A program made the translations under genes and the position numbers. A stretch of 64,000 nucleotides of DNA, from positions 5,943,001 to 6,007,000 of the forward strand of contig NC_090794.1 of assembly GCF_040054535.1 (NCBI RefSeq), in the 5' to 3' direction. The DNA is from Antennarius striatus. Lineage: Eukaryota > Chordata > Actinopteri > Lophiiformes > Antennariidae. Below are positions 23,901-36,100 of the stretch, one piece after another (the stretch's first letter is position 1; the number at the start of each line of letters is the position of its first letter). The notes beneath the pieces are model-generated. The model was not told the origin of the DNA and did no database searches. It worked only from the letters and a program-made list of their open reading frames with translations.

Positions 23901-25855
23901 TACGCTCGGCTTTCTTTCGGTTTGGTCGAGAGCCGAATTTTGGTCGAGTTCAGAGACGTAAAATTCTCGGATTTTCTGGTCGAAAACCGATTTGGTCGAG
24001 AACAGAAGCGTGCGAAAACCGAGGTTTGACTGTATATCTATCTATCTCTTATATATATATATTATTTTCTGTTTATATTTTTGGTTTAATTTTTGTGACA
24101 TAATTGTGGTGTTTAGTAGTCAACAAACGTGGATAAAAGTTATCAGTGGTTTGTAGAGTGACTCACCAGAGCAGTATACACAGTGCACACTAATCCCATG
24201 GCCATCACTGCCCCCCACAGGTCAAAACCCGTTACTGCAAGTAAAAAGAGCGAGGGTAACCAAACGCACCTCTGCAGGTGAAACTGTTTTAAACAATATA
24301 ATTATACACGCTGCATTCAGTGGCATCGGTGAACACAGCATCCTGTGTGGTGACATCATCGACTCTTACCTGCATTGAGGGCCAATGCCGGCGCATACAG
24401 AACCACACCCATATAAATGATCTGCAGAAGATAAAAAAGAGACAAGAAGAAAATGCTGCACGTTTATTCAGAACTTAGTCGAACTCTTGAGGTCGTATTG
24501 TGGTCTAATTTGGCGTGAGATTAAACCTTCCTGTCAATCACTCCAGTCGTAAATATTGTGACCTCTGGATGCTTCAACAGTACGATGTGTGAAAAGGACA
24601 AGTAGCCTTTGAGCAAACGAACACCAGCCATACTTTACACACTTTTATAACTTAATTAACCATTTGTTTTTGTCATGTCATCAGTTCAGAACATTGTCAA
24701 TGATTTAATTGGGGACCTCACACATAAAAGCTCATAAAAGAAACTTGTATAAAATTTACAGCGGTCACAGTAACATCTCTTTCATTCACACGTTTACTCA
24801 GCAGATATCCAGCTGATAAATCGGAACTTGACCCACAATTCCTGCAAGCTTCCACACGAGAATGCAAAGAAGTTATCGCAAAAAGATATGATGATGAACA
24901 TACCATCTGAAAGATGAAGGTCACGGTCCCACAGATACGAACCGTCTTATTAAAGCGCAGCTCCAGGTACTGTTGAAGGGACGGAATGAAAAGAAAGAAG
25001 AAAAAAAAAGGGAAAAAAGCTTAAATAAAAATCAAAAAGCTGGTAAAAATATAATCTCAGAGTCAATCTGTGACATCCGATTGGTGCTGTGCTTAATCTG
25101 AGCAACTGTTTAGATTCAAAATGAGGATTTAAGAGTCACTGAGCTTTTAGGAGAGGAAGTAGATAAAGTCAATAATGTCTGTTTTAAAACAAGTACACAA
25201 AGGATAAACTGATACCGTAAAAGGTCTCAGATCATACTTAACAAAATTGAATAAAAAACTAAAGTGTTCAAAGTGTAAAACAGAAAAACGAGCAGACGGG
25301 AAAAAAGAAATCACAATGAAGAAATTCAAATGCGTCCATCCAAACCAGCGGTACGGTCGTGTCAGTCTCTGTGCTGGTTGTTCGTACCTCGTAGGCGCTG
25401 GACAGCCGCAGCCTGTAGAAGACCGGGATGAACACGTGAGCTGGGATGAGCAACCCCAGGAAGTAGGAGCAGCCCAGGAACCAGTACTGCGTCCCGAAGG
25501 TGTACACCTCAGACGGAGCCCCCAGGATGGCCACAGCCGACTGGAACGTGGCCAGAAGGGACAGGGATACGGGCAAGCAGCTCATGGAGCGGTCGGCCAT
25601 CAGGAACTCCTGGAGCAAAAACAAAACACGTAGAGATAAAGACAGAAATTTCCGCGGTGAAAATCCGACGGATCCTGCACAGTACGGGAGGCCTCGACGG
25701 ATGCTGGGTCTTTCATTTAAGCGGCGTACCTGCGTCGTGCGCTGGCGTCCTCCCGTGAAGGCGTAGAAGAGGCCGATGCCGGCTGAGGCCACCAGCAACA
25801 AGGCGAAGATGACGTAGTCCACAGTGGTGAAGTGCATTTGGATTACCTCCCCCAT
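20965..25855 (-). CDS. slc5a6: Sodium-dependent multivitamin transporter (SMVT)
   Basis: Sixteen coding exons on the minus strand: 25855-25730, 25609-25388, 24969-24904, 24421-24370, 24234-24167, 23486-23332, 23208-23068, 22886-22757, 22677-22589, 22493-22381, 22300-22233, 22139-22053, 21951-21764, 21679-21576, 21373-21252, 21165-20965. They encode 643 residues (human 635) with all phases consistent. SMVT is a plasma-membrane Na+ symporter for biotin, pantothenate and lipoate. Diagnostic SMVT stretches include [73 protein letters not shown] and [15 protein letters not shown]. Three N-glycosylation sequons (N475, N484, N495) lie in one extracellular loop. The C terminus ends ETAL, a class I PDZ ligand like the human ETSL. 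The ATG at 25855 is chosen because the frame upstream reaches a stop with no other ATG. Confidence 0.96.
22341..22360 (-). promoter_or_regulatory. Candidate CTCF-binding site in slc5a6 intron 10
   Basis: Read on the minus strand it is TCCACTAGGGGGAGACTGCT, a good match to the CTCF core plus downstream positions. It lies in a 80-bp intron. Motif only. Confidence 0.45.
23570..24032. mobile_element. 463-bp TIR element in slc5a6 intron 5
   Basis: The ends are inverted repeats of about 23 bp (left CAGTCAACCGTCGGTTTTCG, right inverted CAGTCAAACCTCGGTTTTCG) and both are flanked by TA. The interior is built of degenerate repeats of 'gttcgaaa' and 'tccgttcc' words with no transposase. This fits a non-autonomous Tc1/mariner-type element. 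It sits between coding exons 5 and 6 and does not touch either splice site. Confidence 0.75.
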
Positions 25856-25959
25856 GATGCTGTTGGATGTTGGGATGGGGGAGCTGGTGATAGAGCGGCC
25901 TCGAGGGCTGATCACGACCTCAGAGAGAGCTCTTCATCCATGGACGGGACGACCGAGAG
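25856..25959 (-). promoter_or_regulatory. slc5a6 5' UTR with two overlapping upstream ORFs
   Basis: The minus-strand acceptor 'cctccag' ends at 25960, so the first coding exon carries 104 nt of 5' UTR. It contains an ATG at 25941 opening a nine-codon uORF that stops at 25912, and a second ATG at 25937 in another frame stopping at 25920. Both end before the main ATG at 25855. Such uORFs usually damp translation of the main frame. That this segment is really in the mRNA is inferred from the splice-site pair. Confidence 0.5.
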
Positions 25960-25999
25960 CTGGAGGAGCAGAACAAACAGGAAGTGAGTGATATCCCAT

Positions 26000-26062
26000 C
26001 CATTTTCTTCTAATCGATGGTAATCTTTTCATCTGCAGTCGCTTATCTGGGTCACCGGTGGT
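26000..26062. repeat. Fragment of a common teleost interspersed repeat
   Basis: The words 'catccattttcttc' and 'gtcgcttatctgggtcac' match the start of the dispersed fish repeat seen almost complete at 36520-36846. Diverged and truncated. Confidence 0.45.
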
Positions 26063-26142
26063 TAAGTTAAATAATAATTGGAATAAATTAAATAAATACA
26101 TTTTCTTAATGAAACAAACGAAAGAGGGGAAGACGACAGTAC

Positions 26143-26265
26143 CTCTTGAGATCCACCCGCCGCCACCGGCTTGACTGGACGCGCGCCGACCGCTCCGACT
26201 GAAGCTCACTTGGAGGCGTGTCTCCGTGTCACGACGTCCAATCACGGTCACTGTGGAGGAAGAGG
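26143..26265 (-). other. Inferred slc5a6 non-coding first exon and promoter patch
   Basis: A GC- and CpG-rich island in AT-rich surroundings ends, on the minus strand, in CTCAAGAG followed by a gtactg donor at 26142-26141. It would splice to the acceptor at 25960. The upstream edge is a guess. CpG content and the matched donor and acceptor are the only evidence. Confidence 0.45.
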
Positions 26266-26574
26266 AGAAACTCACTGAGCAAAAAAAATGACAATTCACC
26301 AGAAAACACAAGACGAACGTCACAATATTGTTACGAATAATCCAATACCTGTTCCAAAACACCTTTAGCCAAACAAAACCATGACTGGACTTTATTTTGA
26401 TAAAGGATACGTTACACTTCTCACGTCACGGGATTTGTTATTGTGTTCAACAAGAAAGAACCTTGTGGTGCTCATCTTACAACAAAAATAAAAAATCTTC
26501 TACTTTCCCATGAAACAAAAGCGTCCTTTTTCTAACAAGTTGTGCTGCAGCTTCTAACTCTGCATTTGAAGAGC

Positions 26575-26770
26575 AAAGAGCTGCTGAAGGAGAGGAAGGG
26601 AGAGGAAGAGGAGGTAAAAGGAGGGGTTGGCAAAAAAAAGTGAAAGTGGATAGGGCGGAGGCGGGGTGGGGGGTCCTCAGAAAGCAAAGAAAAGTTTGGG
26701 AAACGAAGGGATGTGGTGTGAGAAGTACAACTACAGAAGAAAAGGATGGGGGGAGGGATGAGGAAGGGTG
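26575..26770. repeat. Purine-rich tract upstream of slc5a6
   Basis: Extended G/A-rich plus strand (gagaggaagggagaggaaga and similar), about 300-500 bp upstream of the inferred slc5a6 first exon. It has the composition of triplex-prone DNA, but no mirror symmetry was checked in detail. Confidence 0.6.
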
Positions 26771-29700
26771 AAGAAACACGTGGTCACATGTTCATGCAAC
26801 AGGTGTCGTTAAGTTGCGCCGTCAGTGATGGGGAAATAGTTTATGAGGACAGACCCACAGGGATTTGATACGTGGAGGTTTTGTGTGTGTGTGTGTGTAT
26901 GTGTGTGTGACTCCTTCAGACATCATCTCCCTATCCATCCCGTACCGACAGGCCCGTCTGTGTGACGCTGCAGCCGGTTTGATCACAGATTAAATCCTAT
27001 CATTACTGTTCATTACATCTAATCTCAGATGACGGGTCGGGAACAGAGCTATCGGTGAGACTTAAAAGGAACAACCTCCTGACAGATCTAAAACGCTAAA
27101 GTTTTTCTATAGAATGTGTACATGCCAATATGGAGGGTATTCTAAATTACTTTCAAATGTTAGATTAGATTGAATTTACAGCAGGGCTCATCGAGCAGGC
27201 CTTTGTCCTGGTGTTTCATACAAAACCTTTGCTCCCACTGAAACGACACCATCTTAAAAAAACAAAACAAAATATCACATGTAATATCTGGCGAGTCACA
27301 AAGGGGTTAGAGGGATTAAAATGCCTGTAGTCACTAAGAGTGTGGTGTTCACTGAAAATCAGCGAGGTAAAGCGCCTTAACATGCCAGGACTGAAATGTG
27401 CCAGCAGTTCTACATGTGGGACAGGTCACGTCTCTACAGGACACCCCCCCAAGGGCAGCAGCAGCGGTCGCTGACAAGATTCTAAAAGCAGATCGATAGT
27501 CTGTTTGGAAAATAGAAAGTGAACCACAGCAGAAATTAATCTGACCGATTTCAGATTGACATCATTACAGAAGCCTGAGAGCCAATCAGAGCGAACAAAG
27601 ACAAGGTGACCCCAAACCTCTGAATAAACATTCAAGAATCTGGATGAAAAGCCATTTAAAGTTAATTAGAAAACCGTTCAGTGTGTCATCGCAATCATCT
27701 GCCGTCTCTTCCTGTTACCGACTCAACCAGTTTGACAGAGCACACAGGATTGGCTGGCAGTTTCCTTGACCGGCTGGTTTTATCTGTGTCTTTTATTTCC
27801 TTTTTAAAACGTCCAATCTTGTGATTCAGTGATTTAAATGCTAACAGAAATCCTGGTGGGAATATTTGACAGGAATAACCTTGTGATATGGAGGTGGATA
27901 CGCTCTCCTTTAAAAGGCAGGTGAAATGCCACTGAATTCAATGAAAGCTGATGTGAACAGGCCACACCCCCTTCACGCCTGTCATATACTGATGGATATA
28001 CGGACAAAAATATAGCCCCCCTAAGGCGGAGGCATACTCAAGTGTTCAATCTGACGTTCTATTATCAAGCAGTGTGGGGGTCTGTGGGATTGTGTTGTGT
28101 TTACTTGGTCACCCAAAGGCTACACCCGTCTCACACTTAATGGCCCGTTTCCATAAGAAACGTACAGCACACAGTCAGCGATTTGCTTCTGCACCAGTTG
28201 GCCCGAAGCCCGTTTTGCCTGAGTTCTGCACTTCCACAGATCGCAAAACGTCAAGAAGAAATATTTACTACGCATATATCATACATACGATGCAAATACA
28301 GCCTGTGCTCAGCCCCGCTTGTATGTTAGTCGGACCGCACGTGTGTGTGTATCGGGGTAAAACTGTGGTGGAGGGTTATCCTGAGCCTGAGGTCAGGCAG
28401 GCTGCTGGTTGCCAGGCAACACAGGGACAATGACAGTGGCTATACATAAGAAGAGAGCAGAGCCGGCAGCGCTTTCATGTCCCTACGCCCTCCACACCTC
28501 CCCACCCCATCTTGTGTTTAATGTAAATGCTAGAAAATAAAGGAGCAGCTGTTTGAAGATGATGTAACAGGTAGAGCATGATGGGAAAGTTAGCAGCTGC
28601 TCAGGAATCGATCAGAGAAAGAGGACTGAAAAAAACCATTCAAGGTTGTTTTATTAAAACAAACCCAGCATTTTCATTCACACCAGACTGAACATCTATC
28701 CATCTATCTCTTCTAGAATGATGTTTTGGCTCCTGCACCCCCGCTTCTCTCAGCTTTCTATTCCACTGACAAGACATACTCATGACAAATCGGCAATTTC
28801 ACAGTATTAAAAACCTTCCTTTCCATAATTTTTTTTGAAGAGAGTGACATTAGGATGTATGTAAAGATAACAACAGAAAAGTTTAATTATATGGGTTGAG
28901 CATCATGAATTCTTCTACAAATGTGTGTGTAAACACCATGCATGCCTCATCCTATGGGTCCCTGCTGTTTTTTTCCCCCCTCGGTGGCTAAAAGGTCATA
29001 AATTTGTGTAAATCATTAATGTTTCAGATGAACCCTGGTCAACTCCGATAACTAGTGTTATCCCAATTTGTTTTTATAAGCTGAAAGCAAAAGGCCACTG
29101 ACAAGAGAAATCCAGCGTCTGAACCACTGACTAACGCCCTATCAATGTCTGATAGGCAGCGATGTGATATTTTAGTTATAGTTTAGTATATGTCCTGTTA
29201 ATGCTGCATGTGTCTGTTAGTGTAGTGTATGTCTTGTGGTATGTCCAGTTTTGTTTTTGTATTTTCCTGGTGTTTGGCTGAGCAGTGGATATGTGCAATT
29301 TCCTCCGGGATTATTAAAGTATTTATCTATCTAAAAAAAATGCTGAGATGACATGATAACAGTGAATAAAACTACAGACACGTGCTGTGACAATATTCTG
29401 AGACAACAAGAGCAGATAATGGAGGAATGGTCCAAGTTTTATGTAATCATTAGCCTGAAAGAGATGAGACTGCTGTACATAACAGATAACCAAACAGGTC
29501 AATTTGACCTTCAGCAGTTGATCGGAAAGGAATTCACTTGAAAAAATAGATATAGCAGGAGTCAGATCCACTTCATATAATTGAAGTAACACCACTTGAT
29601 CACTTTCAGTCCCTTTACCAGTAGTTTGGGGGGTACTGAACAGGAATATTTTATTTGCAGCTGTTCTGTTTTTCCTCAGTATCCTAACATTTCACATAAT

Positions 29701-31024
29701 ACATGTGTGTGAAATCCACGTGAAGGACTGAATCTGCATCACCCCAGACGCACATGTCATCTCTCCAGCAGCATGCTGTGACCCACTTCTAACACTGACC
29801 CCCTCCAAAATATAAATATTGATCTGGGTCCGTTTTTCTGAGAGCAAGTTCAATCGAATTTGAACCCATCAGTTTGTATTTGCGCAAAAACAATTACCGT
29901 GTGGACTCATCTTATATTCAACAAACTGACATAAATGAAAGTCCCTTCACTGGGGTAAATTCAATCCTAACGCTAACTGCATTAGAGGAGATGATAAAGC
30001 TATAAATATTAGTTTTAAATATTAGTTTTACACATGATCAGGGTAGCGGGAAGTTATCTTCGCCAAAAGTTCAGGTAGTAAACTTCCAAAAAAATGTGAC
30101 TATTTTTAAAAAAAAAAATCATGATAATGCATAATGCATTGCTAATTTGGCTAGCCGGTGTCCGCATGCGCGCACAACTCATTCATTACTACAGTCAGAG
30201 CTAGCTAACCCGGCTCACGATTGCCGAGTTACACGTGACGCAACAGATCGATGCATTGCACAGATGTTGTGTTACACACCAGACGGTATCATTCACTATC
30301 ACAGCTGATGACACAGTTAACGCCAAGCACCAGCACGCAATGCTGTCATTTCCGAAACAACCGCATGGTCTTGTTGCCTAGAATCAAGGCAAACTTTCTC
30401 GTGCTGTGGCGTGCGCCCATGTTAAATTACGCTACTGACTGAAGATAATTTCATCCTTTTCAATTGGAAATTGATTGAATTCATCGATAGGATGAAGAAG
30501 CTTACCTTAGATCTCTTCGCGGTCAAAATGCTGTGACGATGATCGCCGTCTCACTACGATCTGATCGTGGGGTCACACGGTAACAGGCTGCCTACTCTCC
30601 TTGACGCTACTATTGGATGATGCATTCAGGTGATCCTCGTAAACTTGAACATTTGAACTTGCCAATGGCAACACGATTTTCGTGGGATTCTTCAAAACAC
30701 GGTGTTGTCACAAATGCGTGTTTTTACGTTTTATTTCACCCACATTCTTTATAACTTTAGATTTGTTTTTATCCAAACCGTATCCGTGTGAAATAAAAGG
30801 AAATGATGAATAGCAAATCACAAGTTTTCCTCAATGTTTCCATATTTTGCACATCTCCGATACTTTGAAGGCAACACAACACGTGGTTTGTCGGCTTGAA
30901 ATTAAATTTGCCTGGAAATAGCTTCAATTTATGTCACAAGTGTCTTGTTACGACCAGCGCAAAACGGATTTGACGTTTTATAACGTAATGACTGACATCA
31001 AGCACGTTTGAAAGCCGTTTGACT

Positions 31025-31052
31025 GCCAACGTGACGTCATTAATGAGTCACG
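31025..31052. promoter_or_regulatory. CRE-like and AP-1-like motif pair
   Basis: 'acgtgacgtcat' followed 6 bp later by TGAGTCA, inside a patch that also holds a TATA-like 'gttataaaag' near 31208. It could be a distal promoter or enhancer for slc5a6 (minus) or a non-coding transcript. Motifs only. Confidence 0.35.
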
Positions 31053-32156
31053 GTGCTACACTGAATGACATTAGAGAGGTGAAGGACGCCTGGATGCGAT
31101 CGCTGCCGCACTGAAAACGGCTTTGCCGTCAATATGACAATTTATTACCATGGAAATAGCGGCTGATTGGTTCTATAGATGACTTCTACACGCTTCCTCC
31201 ACTCTACGTTATAAAAGACACACGGTGCTTTTTTTTCCCATACCTGCTTTTTGACGTCGATATCCTCCAGTGGGTCGTGCGGATAAATAAACGCGTTGGG
31301 GGAATTCATCGGTGTCTGTGATCATGACCGGATGCCGTCCTCCATTTCTCCCAGTGCGCACTGAAAAAGGCGCAGCTGCACTGGAGAACACCTCTCATCC
31401 CCCTCCTCCAGCTGACTGCTGTGTCTCACTGGATTATGTGACACCAGTAAAACACGACTAGCAGAGTGTCACCACAAACAACCGGTTCATTCCCTTCACT
31501 TTTTCCACGAACCAGTAATTTTTCTCCTATGAAATAAGTCACAGACACCACAACGCAAACTTGCTCCACCACTGCTTCATGTTAACACGCAACCAACAGA
31601 AGTGCGGTTCCAAGGTAAATATTTACTGACTCAGCATCTGAATGATAATATTTCCATCATTTTCTCTCCCTTGTGATAAAAGTTGTGTGAAAACCTTGAT
31701 ATTGATCTTGTTTTTAATTGTACAAATGAAGTATTAACAGTATGTCACAGTAACACAACACATTCTCTCCCTTTTTTTTCACAATGAAAATGAGTGAAAG
31801 ACATGCGGTCCTAATCGTTTAATTATATTTGTGCATTAATCATGTATTAATTCCTCTGATGACGTGAACTTCACATGATGCTGCTTAAATGATATTTACA
31901 TTTAGGAAAGGTTTAAAAAAAAACAAAAAAAAACCCCAGTGCATACCCAAACATGAGCAAAATATCACGGAGGAGTAAAAGCAGTCCTTCACAGGTCCTT
32001 GTACGCTGCACGTTTCCCCCGCCCAGGATGGGCGTACAGTTAAACGTACAGTGAGGATGACTCTGGGTGGAACACCTCTGCCAAAAAACAATAAAATAAT
32101 CAGCAGTTGGCGTCCTTGAAGCTGCTGCCGAGCGTCCACCATCCGCGTCGTCCTCC

Positions 32157-35100
32157 TCAGTTCAGTTGTCTGATGATGGAATTAATGTCTGCGCCGCGGA
32201 ACCCCGGCTTTCCCAGGTCTTTGAGGAGTCCAGCCTTGTCCTTGGCGGCATGGCGAGCAACTGACAGTTTAAAGGGCACCAGGAAGTCGTTGGCGGGCTG
32301 GAAGCTGTCGCCGACAGAGGAGATTTCGTGAATTAGGTCCTCCAAACAGATGATTCCATGCTCACCTGTGAAACAAGGAGAAGGAGGTGAGTCATGGGGA
32401 GGAGCCGCCTGAAGACACAGTGCTGTGTCAACAGGAAAAAGGGACGAATTAAGCTATTGGAGTCAATTGACACTGAAAACAGAAATGGTTTCATCCAGCC
32501 TGCTAACGCTTCCTCATCTACATTCATATTGTTTGTGAACACAGTTGGAGAACATCCAAATTTGCCTGATGCCATTTTCTCACTCAACATGCAAGAAGAC
32601 TGTGTTAATGAGCGAGTGTGAACATGAAGCAAAATCATTTTGACAAAAGGAACTGAATCAAAAAATTCAATATAGTTGTTTAAATTCTCAATAAATTTAG
32701 ATGATGGCTCCATGATTTTCAATTGGTCATGACTCTGTTTCCCCACTTCTGACACAACTCTTCCCTCTGATATTCATCCAACATTCAAACTGCACACAGA
32801 AAGGCCATGTTGGGAATGCTGGTGTTTGAACCCATGTCCTTCTTGCTGTGAGGCAACAATGCTAACCACTATGTCACTGTGCCGCATAAAGAGGCAAATC
32901 ACTTCAATGTGGACGTGGATGACCTTTCTACTAGAACCAGGGCAATACATGTCTTAACCAGCGCGGATGTGACAGAACTATTACCCCACTCTGCTTAATG
33001 TCTCCTTGAGAAGCATAAATAAGCCTTATTATGGAATGTTTGGGGTCCTGCTGCGTTTCTATGGAGACGTACCCATGTGTTCCTCGATGAAGGTGTTGTC
33101 CGTTAGAGGAACACTCCTCCCTTTTTTCATGGCCTGCCCTCTCTTCAGGATGAGCTCACGAACAGACTTCAAGTTTGGGAATCTATTAGAACATGTGTTT
33201 AAAATGTAAATTCACCCCTCTCTCATTCAAATGACATGCAAGCTTATATATTTTCTGAGCACTCACCCCCAGGCCACATAAGGTTCAACAATCTTCATCA
33301 TGTCTACCGAATCCCGAGTGATTTTCACGAAGGTGCCGCTGAAGATCTTCTTCAGTCTCAACATCCGGATGACTTTCATCACTTGGGGACTGACACCTTT
33401 GATCCTGGCAGGAGAGGAGAAACAGTGCTTACCTAACTGGAATGCTGTTTTGTTCACACAAACACAACTGGGTTTGTCCCTTTGCTCTAATGCACAAGTC
33501 CGGATGTCACCGTGTCTCGTGTCAGTTTGAAAATTGAAATCATACAGAGTGAGCAAACAGTGTCTTCCTGTTCATTCAATATTCCTTTAGGGAATTCTGG
33601 GAAATTAATATCAACAGCTGTATAATCATTTAGGACATCATGTAAAAAAAAAAAAACTCAATGCAAAGCTGTTTTCTTTCTGCATCAATATTAATCTTGG
33701 CTAAAAAAAACAAACACCCACAAAATAATTTAAACTTTTCTATATTATTATATTACTTTTCAGGGTGCTTTCTCAAAGTCGATTTTATTCAAGACTGAAA
33801 AGAGTTGAGGAATGATTGATTATTCGACTTAATTTTAACAACAAATTTCCAAATTCTCAGCCAACTTGAACATTTTTACACAACGTTACAATTAGAAGCA
33901 TCAAAGCAAATGGTTTTTATTCTCAAAATAAGTCAAATCTAACCCTATTAGGAAAGCTCTCAATCAAACTCATACTAACATAAAACCCATGGTACCAAAA
34001 AGATGCTGCATCAACAAAAATCAGTGCAACAATTTGCTAATCGCTTTGACATCCAACAAATGTACTGTGTTCAGTGTATCAAGACATTTAAAAAAGCTGG
34101 AACAGAAAAAAACAGCAAACAAGAATATTCTACAGGGAAGATGATATCACCATTGCTGTGGACAAAAGCTGTGTATTCCACATCTCTCTCTCACGCACGC
34201 ACACACGCACACACGCACACACATACACACACACGCACACAAATGAGAGGATTGTTAATTCAAGTCCCTGTGTGGGTCCGAGAACTTACTCTCTGATGCG
34301 GACGGCGAAGGCTAGCTTGTTCTTAGCAGGAGGAAGAGGAGCAGGAGGTCTGTGCTTTGCTCTGCGGATTCGAGTTTCATCACGATGCGCCCTGTGACTG
34401 TCTTTCAAGAAGTCTTCCAAACGCTTGAAAGGCACAGGCTTACCCTTGGAAACCTGGAATGTAGAATAAATGCAAAAAATCTGACAAAACAGTCCATACA
34501 TATGTTTGGATTTTTCACACTGAGGCAGGCCATGTGTTAAGAATGACATCCAAGTGAGTACGTCCTGACTTCATAATATGTGGAATTCCTGCGAGTGAGA
34601 CGTGTATTTTGTGAGAATTTTGAGGTCTTTTTTTTTTAATCAACAGGGATATTGTTTCTGGTAAAAGTCAGATTGAAGGCAATTTCAAATAGAGCCCAAA
34701 TTGCACATCCATCTTACAGTAAGATACAGTCAGATACTCTAACATTCACGCCAGTTGAATGCTAGTGCTGATACTAGCATGACAGTAAACAATCTAACAG
34801 CAATGTGACTTACCCTTCTCCTCTCGAGCAGAGCTAGCTTAGCTTGTGTTGCTTTGATGGCCTGATACGCTTTTCTCTTTTTCAGGAGGTACTCTGGAAC
34901 CAGCTTGATTACCTTTTTTGATCTAATAACAGGAGCATTCATTTCAAACACACATAACAAGCAGTGGATCAAGAGCTACACGAAAACAAGCGGCTCTGTG
35001 CTGCCAGAGAGAATTAACTGTACAGTATGCAGCTTCACCTTTTACGTGATGGTGAGTTACACTAGTCAACAATAATGCTAACAGTATCTACAAAAAGTCG

Positions 35101-35390
35101 TGTTAACACGTAACATGAAGATCATCGGTTATATTTAAAGGTACTTCATATTATAGAGAAAACGTTGCTAAATTGAGGCTATCTGTCGCTATTTTGAATC
35201 TGACCCCATGTGAAACTAAACTCCCGAAAATCAACTTTTCCAAACATCAATCCTCTAAATGAATTATTTGTACCAAATATATACTATTTATAATCCCCGG
35301 AAATAGTCTGTATATATATATCTGAACACAAAGAACGGACGGATGAATTTAGATTTAATTATTGACATGTTCTTACTCTGACTCGGCCAT
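32157..35390 (-). CDS. rpl7l1: Ribosomal protein uL30-like 1 (RPL7-like 1)
   Basis: Six coding exons on the minus strand: 35390-35377, 34922-34814, 34453-34290, 33404-33267, 33182-33073, 32365-32157. They give 247 residues with consistent phases; the first exon contributes only 14 coding nt. The N-terminal region is basic (residues 8-41, [20 protein letters not shown] and on), as in eL/uL30 proteins. The uL30 core holds [15 protein letters not shown] and [20 protein letters not shown], and the C-terminal block CLEDLIHEI ends in [12 protein letters not shown]7L1 is the paralogue of RPL7 that acts in nucleolar 60S pre-ribosome assembly. LRLKKIFSG and the divergence from true RPL7 in the middle separate it from rpl7. 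A promoter with ETS-like cttccg words lies upstream (35670-35700). Confidence 0.95.
32790..32886. repeat. Fragment of a common teleost interspersed repeat in rpl7l1 intron 5
   Basis: Contains 'cacacagaaaggcc', 'gaacccatgtccttcttgct' and 'gtgaggcaacaatgctaacc', the tail of the same dispersed repeat as 36520-36846. Confidence 0.6.
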
Positions 35391-35462
35391 GGTGGAGCGG
35401 AACGCTAGACCGTCGCTTGCATTTGACGTCACAACATCTTTAAATTTCGCCAGACTAGTACA

Positions 35463-35480
35463 CACTGCCATCTATTGGCC
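35463..35480 (-). promoter_or_regulatory. Candidate CTCF-like site next to the rpl7l1 promoter
   Basis: On the minus strand, ggccaatagatggcagtg fits the CTCF core with an AGATGGCAG variant. It lies about 75 bp upstream of the rpl7l1 start codon. It also contains a CCAAT word, so a CCAAT-box reading is equally possible. Confidence 0.35.
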
Positions 35481-35659
35481 ACTTAGGCGTTCACAGGTCA
35501 TAAACGATATCAATTATCAAGTGTACAAAGATTGTGAACTTTGCTTTTGTGTACATTGTCCATAAGTCAGATATAAAAATGTTTGTAAAAATTGTTTCTA
35601 AAACAAGTTAGCACGTCAACAGAAAATAGAGAGAAAAAAAAACAGTTTTCATTTTTACC

Positions 35660-35760
35660 GGTCTTTTTCTCCTTCCGCTAATGTTCTACTTCCGTAGAAC
35701 GTTACCTCCTCCAGTCCAGCAGGAGGCGGCCATGTGTGTAAAACCAGGTTGCCAACCGAC
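35660..35760. promoter_or_regulatory. Possible promoter patch (ETS and YY1-like words)
   Basis: Holds two 'cttccg' ETS-type words and 'ggcggccatgt', a YY1-like word, about 270-370 bp upstream of rpl7l1. It could have served the decayed zinc-finger gene to the right (plus strand), rpl7l1 (minus), or both. Confidence 0.35.
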
Positions 35761-36100
35761 ATTAAGAATCCAAGAAGAAGAGAAACAGGAAGCGGATTGA
35801 GCCCAAACGGAGCGCCTTTGAGGTGCTACAGTATTTGGAACATATCGACAAACTCAACTGGAATTATTTATTCATGTACTGCAAAAGCTGGTTAAATAGA
35901 CAATTAGCTGTTCGATGAATCTGGAAATGTTTAATATGTGAATTATCTCTCGCTGTTCTCCGAAGGTTTTGAAGGTAACTTAGTGTGTTAGTTGTAAACA
36001 GATATACTGAACATCTACTTTACCAACTTGATGCACATCCATGAGTAACCAGTTTCGTCTACCTGGAGGAGACGCTAAAAGGTTTTGTTCAGCAGCAAAC

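Larger units (their letters stand above)
26270..32156. other. Intergenic region between slc5a6 and rpl7l1
   Basis: Non-coding and AT-rich by eye. It includes a short TG run at 26883-26910, a repeat-like tail near 29265-29330 ('cctccgggattattaaagta', like 3' ends of fish LINE/SINE copies), and a CpG- and CRE-containing patch at 30940-31400. No reading frame here resembles a known protein. The human neighbour of SLC5A6, ATRAID, was looked for and not found. Confidence 0.5.

Noticed and set aside
25856-25915. Longer slc5a6 N terminus starting at 25915
   Set aside because: It would need a GTG start and a stop lies a few codons upstream. The ATG at 25855 is preferred.
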